Source: Gnetum montanum (lineage: Eukaryota; Streptophyta; Gnetopsida; Gnetales; Gnetaceae). From it: DNA of 64,000 nt. The stretch spans positions 102,326 to 166,325 of the forward strand of contig MNCI01022230.1 in the NCBI GenBank assembly GCA_015680685.1. Direction: 5' to 3'. Made by a program: the position numbers and the translations under genes. Below, piece by piece: positions 1 to 11,011 of the stretch. Under the pieces are notes generated by a model. That model worked only from the letters and a program-made list of their open reading frames with translations. It was not told the origin of the DNA and did no database searches. Position 1 is the first letter of the stretch; every line of letters begins with the position of its first letter.

Positions 1-266
1 CAAATTTGTAGTAGCTAGCTTGACACTTAGACAAACTTTACAACTTCTTGCTTCATGATGACACTTAGAAAAAATTGCAAAAAATTAGTTTTGAACTAAT
101 TGCACTCTTCACTAGGACAACTATGCTATGGGGTAGTGGAGAGCATAGTCCCAAAAGTTAGAAAAATTTGCAAAAAATGGCCTTATGCTGACGCTTAGGA
201 AAATTTGTTCTAGATGCTATAGTCCAAATTTGGTGGTGTTTCAATGTGCTTATGGTTGATATGTAG
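1..266 (+). other. A1: end of the spacer upstream of RT
   Basis: No coding potential is seen. By position this is the last part of the spacer (putative sense intron) that precedes the RT reading frame in the Tat-type elements here. It ends at TAG (264-266), directly before the conserved N-terminal extension of the RT polyprotein. The same TAG is found before RT in the A- copy (minus strand, 31116-31118) and in B (20015-20017). It contains loosely repeated wording (gacacttag at about 24, 60 and 190). Confidence 0.4.
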
Positions 267-1690
267 AATTAGAGTATAAACACTTGGAAGTAAATCAATA
301 TACCATTGAACCTAAGTAAACCTCATGGTGATGTTGAATGATGTATCAACCTTAATTTCCTAGATCTTAAGCTTGAGAGTCTTATCGATCACATAGCCTT
401 AATAGAGAAACCTATAGAGTGGCATGAAAACCTAGTTAAAACGCTTAACCTAGAGGTTTGCAACATTACCAAAGACTCTCTGGTTGGGGATTTTTTCACA
501 ACACACATTGGTGAGGAGAAACCTAAAATTAAGCTTCTCACTAGAACCTCAACAAGCTCAAGACATCACCAACGTCCTTTAGGACAACATTGAGATCTTT
601 TCTTGGTCATATGAAGATATGCTAGGTCTTGACCCTAAAATAAAGCTTGCATAGTCCTTGAACAAGTTCATGAGGGTGTATGTGGAGGACATATAGGATC
701 TAGAGTCATGGTCACTAAATTCAAACAACTAGGCTATTACTAGTTATATATAGAAAATGATTGCTTACAGAAGACCGAAACTTATGACACTTGTCAAAGG
801 CATAGTAACCTAATACATGTACCATCAACTAAGTTACATACCATGAAGATAACCTAGCCATTCCAATAGTGGGATTTGTATATCATTGGATCTATAATGC
901 CTAATTCTTCCACAGGGCATAGCTTTATCATAACTATGACTGAATACTTCACAAAGTGAATTGAAGCTATTCCCCTAAGGAAGATGATGTCTCAACAAGT
1001 ATATAGATTTATACTTGATAAAATAGTAGCCTTTTTTTGGCATACCTATCACAATAGTCATAGATAATGGACCATAATTTAGTAGCCAAGAAAAAAAAAA
1101 CTTTTCTCCCATCCTAGGCATTAAGAATTTTTTTTGTCATTGTATTACCCTCAAGACAATGAATAAGTTGAAGCTAGCAACAAGACCATTGTAAACCTAC
1201 TTAAAAAGATGTTGAACAATAGTAGATGTAAGTGGAATGAGTGACTCGTCCATGCACTTTGGGCTTATCGAAAAGCCTATTGAATTGTAATTAGTGTAAC
1301 TCCATATAGCCTAGTTTATGGTTATGAAGTTTTTTTTCTTGAATTGCAAGTTCCATCATTGAGAGTAGCCCTATTAGACTTCATCAAAAATGAATAGAAT
1401 AAGGAGTTATGTACCATGGACTTGGACTTGATGGAGGAGAAAAAAGTAGAAATGCTTGGTCACATCGAGTGATACTAGGAGAGGCAAAAAAAACAACACT
1501 ACAATAACCTAAGCAAGTTAAAGATCAGGAAGGAGGACCTAATTCTCAATGCTATCTATGAGCATGTGAACAAATTCTCAACCAACTAGGAAGGATCTTT
1601 CTTGATCATCAAGGCCTATGGTAATGGAGCCTTCTAGATAGTAGACATGATGGGAATGAATTGGCTGATCAGGTTAATCTTTCCTATCTA
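267..1690 (+). pseudogene. A1: pol remnant (start of RT, then integrase)
   Basis: Decayed Ty3/gypsy pol of Tat/Ogre type. Residues upstream of RT are readable to about 640, including the hallmark FSWSYEDMLGLDP. At about 640-665 the reading jumps straight to the zinc-binding start of integrase (HEGVCGGHIGS), so the RT palm, RNase H and archaeal-type RNase H are deleted, roughly 2 kb compared with B. Integrase follows with HxxxH...CxxC remnants, a WDLYIIGSIMP core start, a damaged second Asp region, NKTIVNLLKKML and the C-terminal ALWAYRKAY...SLVYG block, ending near 1690. Several stops and frameshifts. Clearly non-functional; close relative of the A- copy. Confidence 0.85.
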
Positions 1691-2673
1691 AAACAATATT
1701 ATATCTAACACTTTTTCTTGATAGGTATGATCATTGTCATACATGATTATAATGACCATTAACATGTGAGCTAGCATTCCTACCTTTACTTATTTTTTCA
1801 TGATAATGGAATTGAAAAACTTTGTAACATATGTAATGCAAGATGCAGATCCCTTTTTGGGTGTAATGATTGTGGCCTTTGGTGGTCTGGTTCATTGATT
1901 CTTTCATGTAAACCTATGCATTGTATTATGAAAACATGCTTTATTTTCTGTTTTTTTGTTTCTCTCTTGGAGTTTTTCTTGTAGGATGAAGCTTGGAGTC
2001 ATCATGAAGGTGCAACTCATCACAACATCAAGTCATCATGTAACCTCAATGCACAAGATTTGGTGAATTTATCTTGTTGTACCAAGAGTGCTTCTTTTAC
2101 TTCATTCCTATTATCTCTCCTTGAGTCCAATCTTGTAACCTTCTTGTAACCTTCCTTACCCTAAGCAACAATGTTAGCCTATGTTTGACACCCATGAATT
2201 TTGGCCATTTAACATGTCCTTCATCATGCTCCACCTATAAGTTCATTGAATGTAACACATCTAATTGAACATGAAAACCATTGAGCTCGTTGAGTGTAAG
2301 ACATCTCACTCAATAGGAAAATCAAATAAAAGTTGGCCTTGGCAATGAAACCAAATGAATCTTTTACCTAGAAAAAAATGGGGAAGCAATTTACCAAGAA
2401 GCCTAATGACAAAAGAAACCTTGGAGCTGGGTGTTGGTTCCTTAAAATATTAATAAGTAACGAACACCTCAAAGCATGAATTGTGAAGCCTTAATTAAAT
2501 GTTTAACATGTCAGTATCATATTGTAGCCATGATATCAACCTATGGAACTCATTTTACTACCTCATCATAATCTCATCCCATTATCACAAGCACTCCTTG
2601 GCATGGTTCAACACTATAGGATCAAGCATAGAGAGGAAATGTTGGTGATGGACCTATAATGGTGTTTTGTGTT
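1691..2673 (+). other. A1: 3' noncoding region
   Basis: No coherent reading frame. Lies between the integrase end and the conserved hairpin/polypurine tract, so it is the 3' untranslated part of A1. It includes a loose direct repeat near 2240-2310 (ttgaatgtaacacatct / ttgagtgtaagacatct, about 60 bp apart). Confidence 0.55.
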
Positions 2674-2726
2674 CTTTGTTGATGTCTCTCAAGATAATTC
2701 TCAAAACATCAACAAAGAGTAGCCAA
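2674..2726 (+). promoter_or_regulatory. A1: stem-loop and polypurine tract before the 3' LTR
   Basis: A perfect 12-bp inverted repeat (CTTTGTTGATGT at 2674-2685, ACATCAACAAAG at 2706-2717; 20-nt loop) runs into a purine-rich stretch ending at the LTR start TGAAACACC (2727). In LTR elements the polypurine tract primes plus-strand DNA synthesis. The same hairpin sits at the same place in B (24739-24782). Confidence 0.7.
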
Positions 2727-3462
2727 TGAAACACCACCAAGAAAACACATGTTGTAGCTTGTAACCTTCACCACCCAACTTGAGGTAAGATATTATTATA
2801 AATGTACGATTTGTGGCCCATGAGCTATAATCTTGCATACTTCAACATGTTGGGATTGAAAATGCCTCATAAGTTACTTTTTTCTTACTTCCCAAGTGGA
2901 AAAAGTGCTATCATGTCCATATATGCACTTATAAAGGCTAAAAATGCCTTGGGGACTATCAAATTTGGCATTTTCATGAGTTTTTATAGAGGTATAGCCT
3001 CAACTATGTTTAAACCATCTACCCCTAGTGTAGATGATGTTGGATTTTCATTTCCTAACAAAACTCAATGTAGTTACCACAAAACCTAACATAGCTACAA
3101 GACCAATGTTAGTGTTGTTGGGTTTTTCATTTTTCCAACAATGGTAAAAGTAGTCATAACATTTTCTAGTGGTGGCAACATGGCTAGCGTAGTCATCATG
3201 GATTTCTAGCAGTTGCAGTTTGGCTAGCATACTTACCATGATTTTAGCAGACTTCAACAAACATTAGCATAGTCTTCAAGGCCATCATAGTCAAATTAAA
3301 AGCTAATGTAGTCACAAGTATGTTTACTATTTTTAGTATGCAGACAGATTTTGATGGCCTTGGTGTAAAAAAACTTACTAGAAATGATCAACTACACTAG
3401 AAATCATAGTTGTTATACCTACAAATAAACATCAATCTATTAGTAATCATGGTAATAAATTG
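2727..3462 (+). repeat. A1: 3' LTR, first part (family A LTR)
   Basis: Starts TGAAACACC after the polypurine tract. Matches the start of the LTRs at 40234 (+) and 48517 (-), including the shared block ending ACCTTCA...TTGAGGTAA. Contains repeated GCTAGCRTAGTCATC-type words (about 3180-3320), probably U3 elements. Broken at 3462 by the insertion of a C element. The rest of this LTR is not found on the other side, so a later rearrangement removed it. Confidence 0.8.
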
Positions 3463-4557
3463 TGTTCACCTTATGGGATGTCAAAACCTTAAGGAAAATG
3501 AAAAATATAGAATGTTGTGGAATATGATGATTTTTCATGGCATGAATTAGAGCTCAAGAAATGACATCTACAAAGAGATGTCAAAGTGAAAAATAAAAGG
3601 ACTCAAGGAAATATGGAAAAGCATAGATAAAAATGAAGGTTATTAGTCAAATGAAGATGTGCCAAAGATTGTGAGAAAGCTAAATCAGTAATAGGAATCC
3701 TCAAGAACTAAATTTTAAAAGTTAAGAAGATGTCTCTAAGAAGTAGAGGATGGCTTAGCATAAGTGGAGTGCATTAGAGAAGACATCTTCAAAAAATAGG
3801 AGACTTCTCCTTTTTATAAGAGAAATCTTCACAAAGGCATCCCACCTTTAGTAGAGATGTTATCCTAGATTTGAATTCATTTTTGAAAGACATCCCAATC
3901 TCAAAGGAGACATCTACACTAGCTATTAGATAGCTATTGCACAAATTCTAAGGTATGTTTGGAAACTTCAAGGCTATAAGAAGACTTCATCCTCTTAGAT
4001 ATTGTGTAGGTATTGAGCAACATTTGTTACTATCAAATCAATTATTATATATTATACTTGTGTACTTCATTTGTCAAATCATTTGCTTGATTATTTTTGA
4101 GTTGTGCTTCAAAGTACAAGGACCTTAATTTAAGTTACATTATTTCCTTGTGATTTTGTTTCTCTTGATGTGCTTCTTGTGAGAAGGCATCATAATTGAG
4201 CTTGTCAGGATCCTATGGGATTGAGTTTTTGTGAAGCATCAAAATACTCTAGAGTAGAGATTAATTTTGTAAAGGTTGTGGGATCCTTGAAAGCACATTC
4301 TAAGCTTGTTGGGACCTTGCAGGGTTGAGTGGTTTCACAATGATAAAATACTCTAGAGTGGAGCTTAGAGATTGTACAATGTATGGTATCCTTAAAATCA
4401 CATTTTGAGAAATAAAGTCCAAAGGTGTGTAAGGAATCTACCCTTTGAGTGTAGAGTACCTAGGTTGGGAAGCCACATAATTTTTGGGTGTGGCTTTTGT
4501 GGCTGTTGATTTTTTATTTGGGGTACTTATTCATCCCTCCTAAGTTCTTGATCCTCA
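3463..4557 (+). repeat. C(+): 5' LTR
   Basis: Begins TGTTCACC and ends CTCA, followed by the primer site. Its first about 600 bp match 8976-9560. Rich in GACATC/GATGTC words in the U3 part (for example 3563, 3727, 3783, 3900, 3920). The 3' half has two tandem variants of a block (around 4190-4290 and 4300-4400) with 'aagcttgttgggacc' and 'actctagagt'. Confidence 0.8.
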
Positions 4558-4559
4558 AG

Positions 4560-4572
4560 TTGTATCAAAGCC
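4560..4572 (+). promoter_or_regulatory. C(+): primer binding site (initiator tRNA-Met type)
   Basis: ttgtatcaaagcc, two bases after the LTR end, is a mutated form of the copia primer site TGGTATCAGAGCC, which pairs with the 3' end of initiator tRNA-Met. Confidence 0.7.
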
Positions 4573-4611
4573 TTGTACTCTTTCATTGACATCAACTTTC
4601 AAGAGTGACCT

Positions 4612-6400
4612 ATGGAAGAGACATCTTACACAAAGCCACCCATGTTTGATGAGTTCTACTTTGCCTATTGGAAGGCAAGGATGCAAGGCTTCTTTGAGTC
4701 TATGGAGTTTGAAGTATGGGAGTCCATCCTTGAAGGCTACATACCATTCATCAATAGTATAACAAAAGCCATCAAGCCCTAGAGCAAGTGGACACAAGAA
4801 GAAAGAGATAAGTTCATGTTTGATTAAAAAGAAAAAATTGTTTATTTTTTGCATTGAATAAATTTTAATTTAATAGAGTAGCTATATGTAAAATGGCCAA
4901 AGAAATTTGGAAAACATTAGAGGATACTTATGAGGGAACTTTAATAGTTAAGCAATATAAACTTTTAATTTTGCAAAGTGAGTATAATAAGCTTAAAATG
5001 AGAGAAGGAGAAAAAATAAAAGATTATTTGTCTAGGGAAAATGATCTAGTTATGGCTACTAGAGGTATTTGTAAGGATTTTCTTGAGAGTGATGTGATAA
5101 TAAAAATGATTATAACTCTCCAACCTAAGTTTAGAATGAAGGTTATAGTAATGGAGGAAACCAAAGATTTTTCAATTCTAAAATTTGAAGAGCTTCAAAG
5201 TTATCTTATTGCTTATGAAATAAACCTCATAACTGAAGGGGCAATTAAAGAAAAATCTGTTACCCTAAAATCTACCTCTAAGAAGAAAGAACCTGCTAAG
5301 CATGAAGAGAGCACCGAAGATGAAATAGCTCTTATCTCAAGAAGGCTATAAAAGCTTATGGAAAAAAAGGAATAACAACTCAAATCAATAGAGACCCCAG
5401 TCCATTAAAAGGTAAGGAAAGAGGTAAAAATTTTTCACGTTCTAATTTTTATTCCTTTTAAATAGAATATGGGATTTAAAATGGAAGAGGCCATGTGGCC
5501 TCCAAATTTCCTAGTAATGGTAGGTTGTAATGGAGGGATAGAAGTGATATGTAATCAAAAAAGACAAACATTCACACAAGATGGGATGAGGAAGAGAAAA
5601 GTGGAGAAGAGGTGGAGAATGATGCAAAAGACTCACACCTAATATGTATGGCCCTTAAAAATGATGATGATGACACCTTAGATGATGAATCTAAAAATGA
5701 AGAAGAATGACATGAACATTTATGCAATGAGCTATTATCTTCTCAAAATATTTTTAAAAAGTTAAGAAAACAAGTAGAAATTAAGGTTCAAGACATATCT
5801 TCATTACTTTTAAAGATTTTAGACCTTACAAAAGAAATCTTGGACCTTAGGACTAAAAGTAAAGAACTAACCAAGCCCTATGATTAGATGAAGGAAGAGC
5901 TTGCAAATGTCAAAGTTGTGAATGAAAGGTTGGTTGAAGGAAAAGAGTCCTTTCAGATGATTTTATAATAAGGAAGAATTCCACATGATAAGAGTGGACT
6001 AGGATGTTGTACATCAAGTGAATCATCTACACTAACTCCATCTCAACAAAAGGCTATTTCAAAGAATGAAGAATCGATAGGAACCACATCTCAACCAAGA
6101 GCAGCTCCAAGGTTTGACCACTTTAACTACTATACAAATGTGAGATGTTATTATTAGCATAAATTTTAGCATAAGAAATGGGAGTGTAATTTAAATTTTT
6201 ATCATATGAATGTCTAGTCATATCATAAGACTCCTTGGTCTTACCCAAACACATTGAGAAAGGAAACTATGCAAGACAATAGGAAAAAATTGATAGCTTA
6301 AAAGGACAAAGGAGTTAAGAAAGAATGGAGAGTCAAAAGAAGAAAACATAAAATGAGGAAACTCTATTAAAAAATTTGTGAGAGGAAGCCAAGTGTTGGA
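4612..6400 (+). pseudogene. C(+): gag, UBN2-type capsid with coiled coil and zinc knuckle
   Basis: Starts at ATG 4612 (MEETSYTKPPMFDEFYF). The N-terminal half resembles Retrotran_gag / UBN2 domains of plant copia elements: W in the first 50 residues, then AKEIWKTLEDTYEG, QYKLLILQSEYNKLKM and EKIKDYLSR. The best open part is 4893-5351. A heptad-rich Lys/Leu/Glu segment (about 5720-5960) looks like a coiled coil. A CX2CX4HX4C zinc knuckle is recognisable at 6142-6185, but its second Cys and its Gly are now stop codons. Several stops and one frameshift near 4830. Decayed; role in the live element would be particle assembly and RNA packaging. Confidence 0.75.
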
Positions 6401-6584
6401 AATTGAAGAAATTTGTCTAAGAGTAGAAACCTCAAAAGAGGAATCTCATTCTCTAGCATACTAGACACCTTCATTGTCTTCAGTAAGAAAGGTAAGTAGA
6501 GGTAAGTTTTTTAATTAATTGAAAGAATATTTTAAGACTATAATCCTTAGCAACCATTCTTGAGCCCCATCTTACCAAACCTCA

Positions 6585-6795
6585 ATTTGCTAAGACATCC
6601 TCTTGAAGACATCTCCTTGAAGACATCTACCTTCAAAAGGAGATGTCTCCCTAGAGATGTCTACTCCACAAATGAGATGTCTATCCACTTTTCCCTTCAA
6701 TGTAGTAGATATTTATACTTTCCAAACATGAAATATACCTATATTTTAAAACACAAAGTATATCTCTTTCTCTCCAAAGAGATGTCTACTTTCTT
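6585..6795 (+). repeat. C(+): cluster of AGACATCT / AGATGTCT motifs before ORF2
   Basis: At least seven copies of gacatc(t/c) or its reverse complement within about 200 bp, in both orientations (for example 6594, 6606, 6621, 6641, 6656, 6677, 6780). The same words are scattered through the C LTR U3. A matching cluster lies at the same place in the minus-strand copy (about 27590-27740). It may be a second, internal promoter region for ORF2; this is inference. Confidence 0.5.
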
Positions 6796-6862
6796 GTTAA
6801 AAATCCTCATTTGGTATGGTTTCTTATTTCTTGTTCATTTTCAATGAAGAAAACCACAAAGA

Positions 6863-8520
6863 GATGACCAAGGTTCCATTAACAATAGTGATTTAAGCAA
6901 CTATAACCCACAAGAAGGTTGGAACATCAAGGGTACCACCTAAGAAGAGGGCATGGCTCCACTAGTAATCCAAGAACAGACACCTCCTAGTTTAGGTTAA
7001 CCAATGCCCACCATCTCTTTAAGGTAAATCAAACATTTAGCATTATTTCTAAGCATTATCTATCTTTTCCTTTGCATAGATAATAAGCATTGATGAAATA
7101 CTTTGAAGTTTTGAACTAGGCTATTTTCATTTCCATGGATTTCTTGGTTTTTGAAGTTCTTATCAAAGAATTATATTATGAAATTGTTATTACCAATGCT
7201 ACTATTGGGGTTTTTACATCTATGGTTGGGAATTTAGTTATAGATTTCTCTAACCAAGTGATGAATGCACTTCATGGAATTTCTAGTATTGATGTCTTTT
7301 AGGTTACCATTCATTCTATGAATGATCTTTTTATGAATGGTATACTTCTCATCACACATGATGAGTTATGTGATGTAGTTTTTTGGGAGTTAGTGTCTAT
7401 TGGTAGAGGAAGAATTTATAGGAATAGGATGTCTCCAGATGCTTCCACCTTGTTCCTTATTGTTCTATATAACATTATTGTAAAAGGAGGAAGTTGTAAC
7501 TATTTGTTGCCACACCAAGATTTTGTTCTATATTGCCTAGTTACAAGACAACCACTAGACTTGGGACATACTCTTTACCATAAAATGTTGATCATGTTTA
7601 ATAAAGAGAGACTCCTTGAGCACCTTATTAGCTTGTTGATCTATTAGAGAGGTGTACCCATTCCATACATTCTTTTTCTTAAAGACAAGAGGAGCATTGG
7701 TGAGTATTCAAAGAAGAGGAGCTTCTCCCATGTAGATGAAGTAGGACCCAATACCAAGCCATCTTCATCACAAAAGAAAATATCAACATTATCATCCAAG
7801 GCCTCTTCTTAGTTGAGAATGTTCAAATCTATTGGTGGATAGGTAAGATCTTCCCTAAAGAAGTTACTTCAATCATTTACTTGTACTTTGGGGATGATTA
7901 GTAGGAAAATTTGTTACTTGTGTAAGAGAATGGATGATACTGGAGTATCACTTCCTCTTGATGTGCAGCAGTTTAAGGAGATCACCACTCCTTTCATCTT
8001 AGATAGTGAGGAGGACCTTCGTACTCCATGAAGACATTTTGTAGTAGTTGGACCCTCCTGAGCCTATGACTCAAGAAATGAGTTAGATTCTGAGGAGCCT
8101 AATGTACCACTGACACATGTCCAAGGGAAGTATCTTGATCTCATGTAGCTTGGCACACATTCTCATCATGAGGATGATGCTCCTAGATCCATCAAGTAGT
8201 AGTCCATGGAGAGCATCTTTGGAACTTCTTCCCAATGGAAGCCTACTAATGCCATCACTTATTAGAGGAAAGGAGCTTCCTCATCCTCATAGTAGACTCT
8301 AGCCTAGCTAGATCCACCAACTTCATCTCAATTTTGAGTGAAGATTCATCTGTGAAGAGCTCCTATCCGAATCCCATATTTTGATGATGATGAGTAGCAC
8401 ATCTCTAGCACCAATACTAGCAATGATGATGATGAGAAGAATATGTACAGACCTTCTAGAGCTACTGTTGCTTTAGATGATGACTCTAATGATGCTATAG
8501 GGTTCAATGATTAGAGTTCT
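6863..8520 (+). pseudogene. C(+): ORF2, unrecognised protein resembling plant transposon ORF domains
   Basis: A decayed reading frame of about 500 codons. N-terminus: basic, with HKKVGTSRVPPKKRA. Centre (about 7140-7680): YYEIVITNATIGVFTSMVGN, NQVMNALHGISS and, after a stop, MSPDASTLFLIVLYNI, NYLLPHQDFVLYCL and LDLGHTLYHKM. This resembles the 'putative plant transposon protein' domain found beside plant retroelements, an identification made from memory and uncertain. C-terminus: acidic and Ser-rich (DDDE-type runs at 8380-8500). Frameshift between 6863 and 7140 plus several stops. The minus-strand copy (26290-27500) aligns along the same region, so this ORF is a stable part of family C. Function unknown. 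Confidence 0.6.
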
Positions 8521-8961
8521 TAAATCATTAGTTGTCTTTGATGATGTCCAAAAAGGAGGACAGAGTTTTCGATGAGATATGGACAGTTTATGAGAAGTTT
8601 GATAATATATACATATACAATTTTTTTGTGGACTTACATATATGTGATTTTTGTACATGTTGTGAATGTATCAATAGCTATATTATAAGGATAGTTTGTG
8701 GATAGGTTTTATGAATAGTTTATGATATGAACATATGATGCCTTTTTATATATTTGTACATTTTTGTGGAGATAGTTTTTTTTAACCTTTTCTTAGCATA
8801 GTTTCTTATGATCTCTATCCTATTCCTTGAGCTTTAGAGGCTTAATCCTTGTTATATCCATGGCTATCTTTAGAACTTATACATATTAATATTTTTCTTG
8901 ATTATTATTATTTTTTATTAGTTTATTGACTCATACATTTTCTTAAGTTTTGGACATCACC

Positions 8962-8973
8962 AAAAAGGGAGAG
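8962..8973 (+). promoter_or_regulatory. C(+): polypurine tract
   Basis: aaaaagggagag, three bases before the 3' LTR start TGCTGACC. Standard plus-strand primer position for an LTR element. Confidence 0.7.
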
Positions 8974-8975
8974 AT

Positions 8976-9560
8976 TGCTGACCTTTTGGTATGTCAAAAT
9001 CTTAAGGAAAATGAAGAATATAGAATGTTATAGAATGTGATGATTTTATAGGGCATGAATGAGAGCTCAAGAAATGACATCTATAAAGGGATGTCAAAGT
9101 AGAGACTATAAGGACTCAAGGGATGATGGATAACCATGGATAAAGATGAAGTCTACAATTTAGATGAAGATGCTCCAAGGATTAGGAGGAAGTTAAATTA
9201 TTAAGAGGAAGCCTCAAAAATAAAATATCAAAAGTTAAGGAGACATCTCCAAGAAGTAGAAGAAGACTTGATAGAAGTGGAGTGCATCAAAGAAGGCATC
9301 TTCCAAAAATAGGAGACATCTCCTTTTTAGAAGAGATATCTCCAAAGAGACATCCCAAATTCACTAGAGACATTACACTTACTTCAAAGTCATTTAAAAA
9401 AGATCAAATCTTGAAGGAGACATCTACACTAGCCATTGCAAAAATTGCAAGATGTTTTTAGAAACTTTAAGGCTATAAGAAGACTTCATTCTATTGCATA
9501 TTCTACAGGTGTTAAGAAAGAATTATCACTATCAAATTGATCATTATATATTATACTTGT
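8976..9560 (+). repeat. C(+): 3' LTR, first half
   Basis: Aligns with 3463-4063 of the 5' LTR up to 'attatatattatacttgt'. It stops exactly where the B LTR begins (TGAAACACC at 9561). The second half is not found after B's 3' LTR, so the target was rearranged after B inserted. Confidence 0.8.
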
Positions 9561-10635
9561 TGAAACACCATGAAATTTCAAAGCCTCCATGATTTAGCAA
9601 CTCGAAGCTTAGGCGAGGATTTCCAACAAATGGTACATCTCAGCAAGTTGTCCTTTTCTGCTAAGGGCTTGTTATGCTACGCTATGCAGCGCAACGTAAT
9701 AGACCCCAGAAGGATCAAAAAAAAATGAGGGATGCATAGCAACAACACTTAAATTTTGCAAGTTAGCTATGTTGTGTTGTGTTATGCTATGCAGTGTAAT
9801 GAAGTGTAATGCAAGCAGACAATTGATTTAATCGTAACAACAAAGATAGAAAAATTCAAGCATTGGCGGTTCTTACACCACGATATGCTCCCTAGCATAT
9901 TACAGTGTGAGCGTAGGATAGTTTGTTACCAAAGCTCTAGCAAGGGTAGATTACGACACACTACGCTTTAGAGCATAGTGCAGCGTAACACCACAAGCTT
10001 CAGCTACAACACACCAGGTCAATGTTATTTTGTGGGCTCAGGACACACGTCATCTAACCCGCATTTTTTCCTGACCCTAATCTTATGAATACCCTAGCAG
10101 AGAATGCTTAAAGGGTTGGCAAGGTTGGCAAAATTTTGGTTGGTAGCTGTTGGCAATTGTTGGTAATTTTTGGCGAAGATTGGTGAGAGAAGAAAGGAGA
10201 ACTAGCAATCAAAATAGCATCGATGGTGACCGACAAGAGCCTTCAATCAGAAAATTCAAGTTAGCAGACACTTTGCTTTGAGTTTGACTACCTTGCACCC
10301 AGATTGGCTAGAACAAGGTAGGTCGGCCTTTTCTTGTTTCATCTCTGAATAGCTTTCTTGTTCTTGGCATGTGCTTCGTCTAAACCAAAGTTTGCCTGCA
10401 ATCATTATATTTAACATATTTGCTTATAGGCTAAATCCCAGATCTTAGGATTGTAAATTCTCTAAATTCAATTTATTGCATCCTATTTACATGAACTTTA
10501 CAATTGTTTTGCATTGTTTACATCGTCCTAGTTGCCTCCACGATCACTGATATCATATCTCCCCATCGAAATCGTCATCTTGTAATCCGATCATTACAAA
10601 ATTTTTTAATTAAGTAAGTCCCTGTCTATTTGACA
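9561..10635 (+). repeat. B: 5' LTR
   Basis: Starts TGAAACACCATGAAATTTC. Matches 24792-25551 closely over the first 760 bp. The end is placed near 10635 (ttgaca) by comparison with family A LTR ends, because the 3' copy is truncated; uncertain by about 20 bp. U3 is rich in TACGC/GCGTA words (for example 9674-9700, 9955-9985), followed by a GTTGGCAA-rich stretch (10115-10180). Confidence 0.75.
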
Positions 10636-11011
10636 AGACTATTCAGGGCACCTTGGATTCATTTTCTCTAGCATGGCCCTCGCATGGATCTGGGGTTGGA
10701 ATTGTGTACACAAAATTTCACTTGGTATTTCTAGTGACTGATGTTTTCCGTCGTTACAGTTTTCTGGCACTAGAAGGAGGGTGAATCCTCCAATTCGCAT
10801 TTCACAGGTAGTACTGTAAGTTGTATGTACCCATTTTTGATCAATGTAAATGTAATACATCCATGGTTGTTTATGAGATTGTGTGATGCATATCAATCGC
10901 TCTGACGATTCCTATGGAATCCTGCAGGGTAGAAAGCCCATTTTCGCCTTAGCTTGTCTTTGCCCTTGCAATCTTTATCCTTGTCGTAATTACTCTTAAG
11001 CTGTGTAGAGA
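10636..11011 (+). other. B: leader between LTR and gag
   Basis: No reading frame. Should contain the primer binding site right after the LTR, but no standard plant tRNA tail could be matched with confidence. The start (agac..t.. .ggg.gccttggat) is shared with the family A leader at 43530. Confidence 0.5.

Larger units (their letters stand above)
3463..9560 (+). mobile_element. Element C(+): non-autonomous copia-like element, gag + ORF2, no pol
   Basis: LTR element inserted in the A1 LTR. Order: 5' LTR (3463-4557), initiator-Met primer site, UBN2-type Gag with zinc knuckle, motif-dense stretch, ORF2, polypurine tract (8962-8973), 3' LTR (8976-9560, cut by B). No protease, integrase, RT or RNase H can be read anywhere in the 4.4-kb interior. 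A second copy with the same order lies at 25556-28195 on the minus strand, so the gag-ORF2 arrangement belongs to the family and is not a private deletion. It must borrow pol from another copia element. Confidence 0.75.

Noticed and set aside
2802-3089. 95-codon + frame
   Set aside because: Lies inside the family A LTR, is not kept in the other A LTR copies, and matches no protein pattern.
4555-4854. 99-codon minus frame over the start of C gag
   Set aside because: Shadow of the Gag coding strand; not conserved and with no splice sites.
6560-6847. 95-codon + frame in element C
   Set aside because: Generated by the GACATC motif cluster; the minus-strand copy does not keep the frame.
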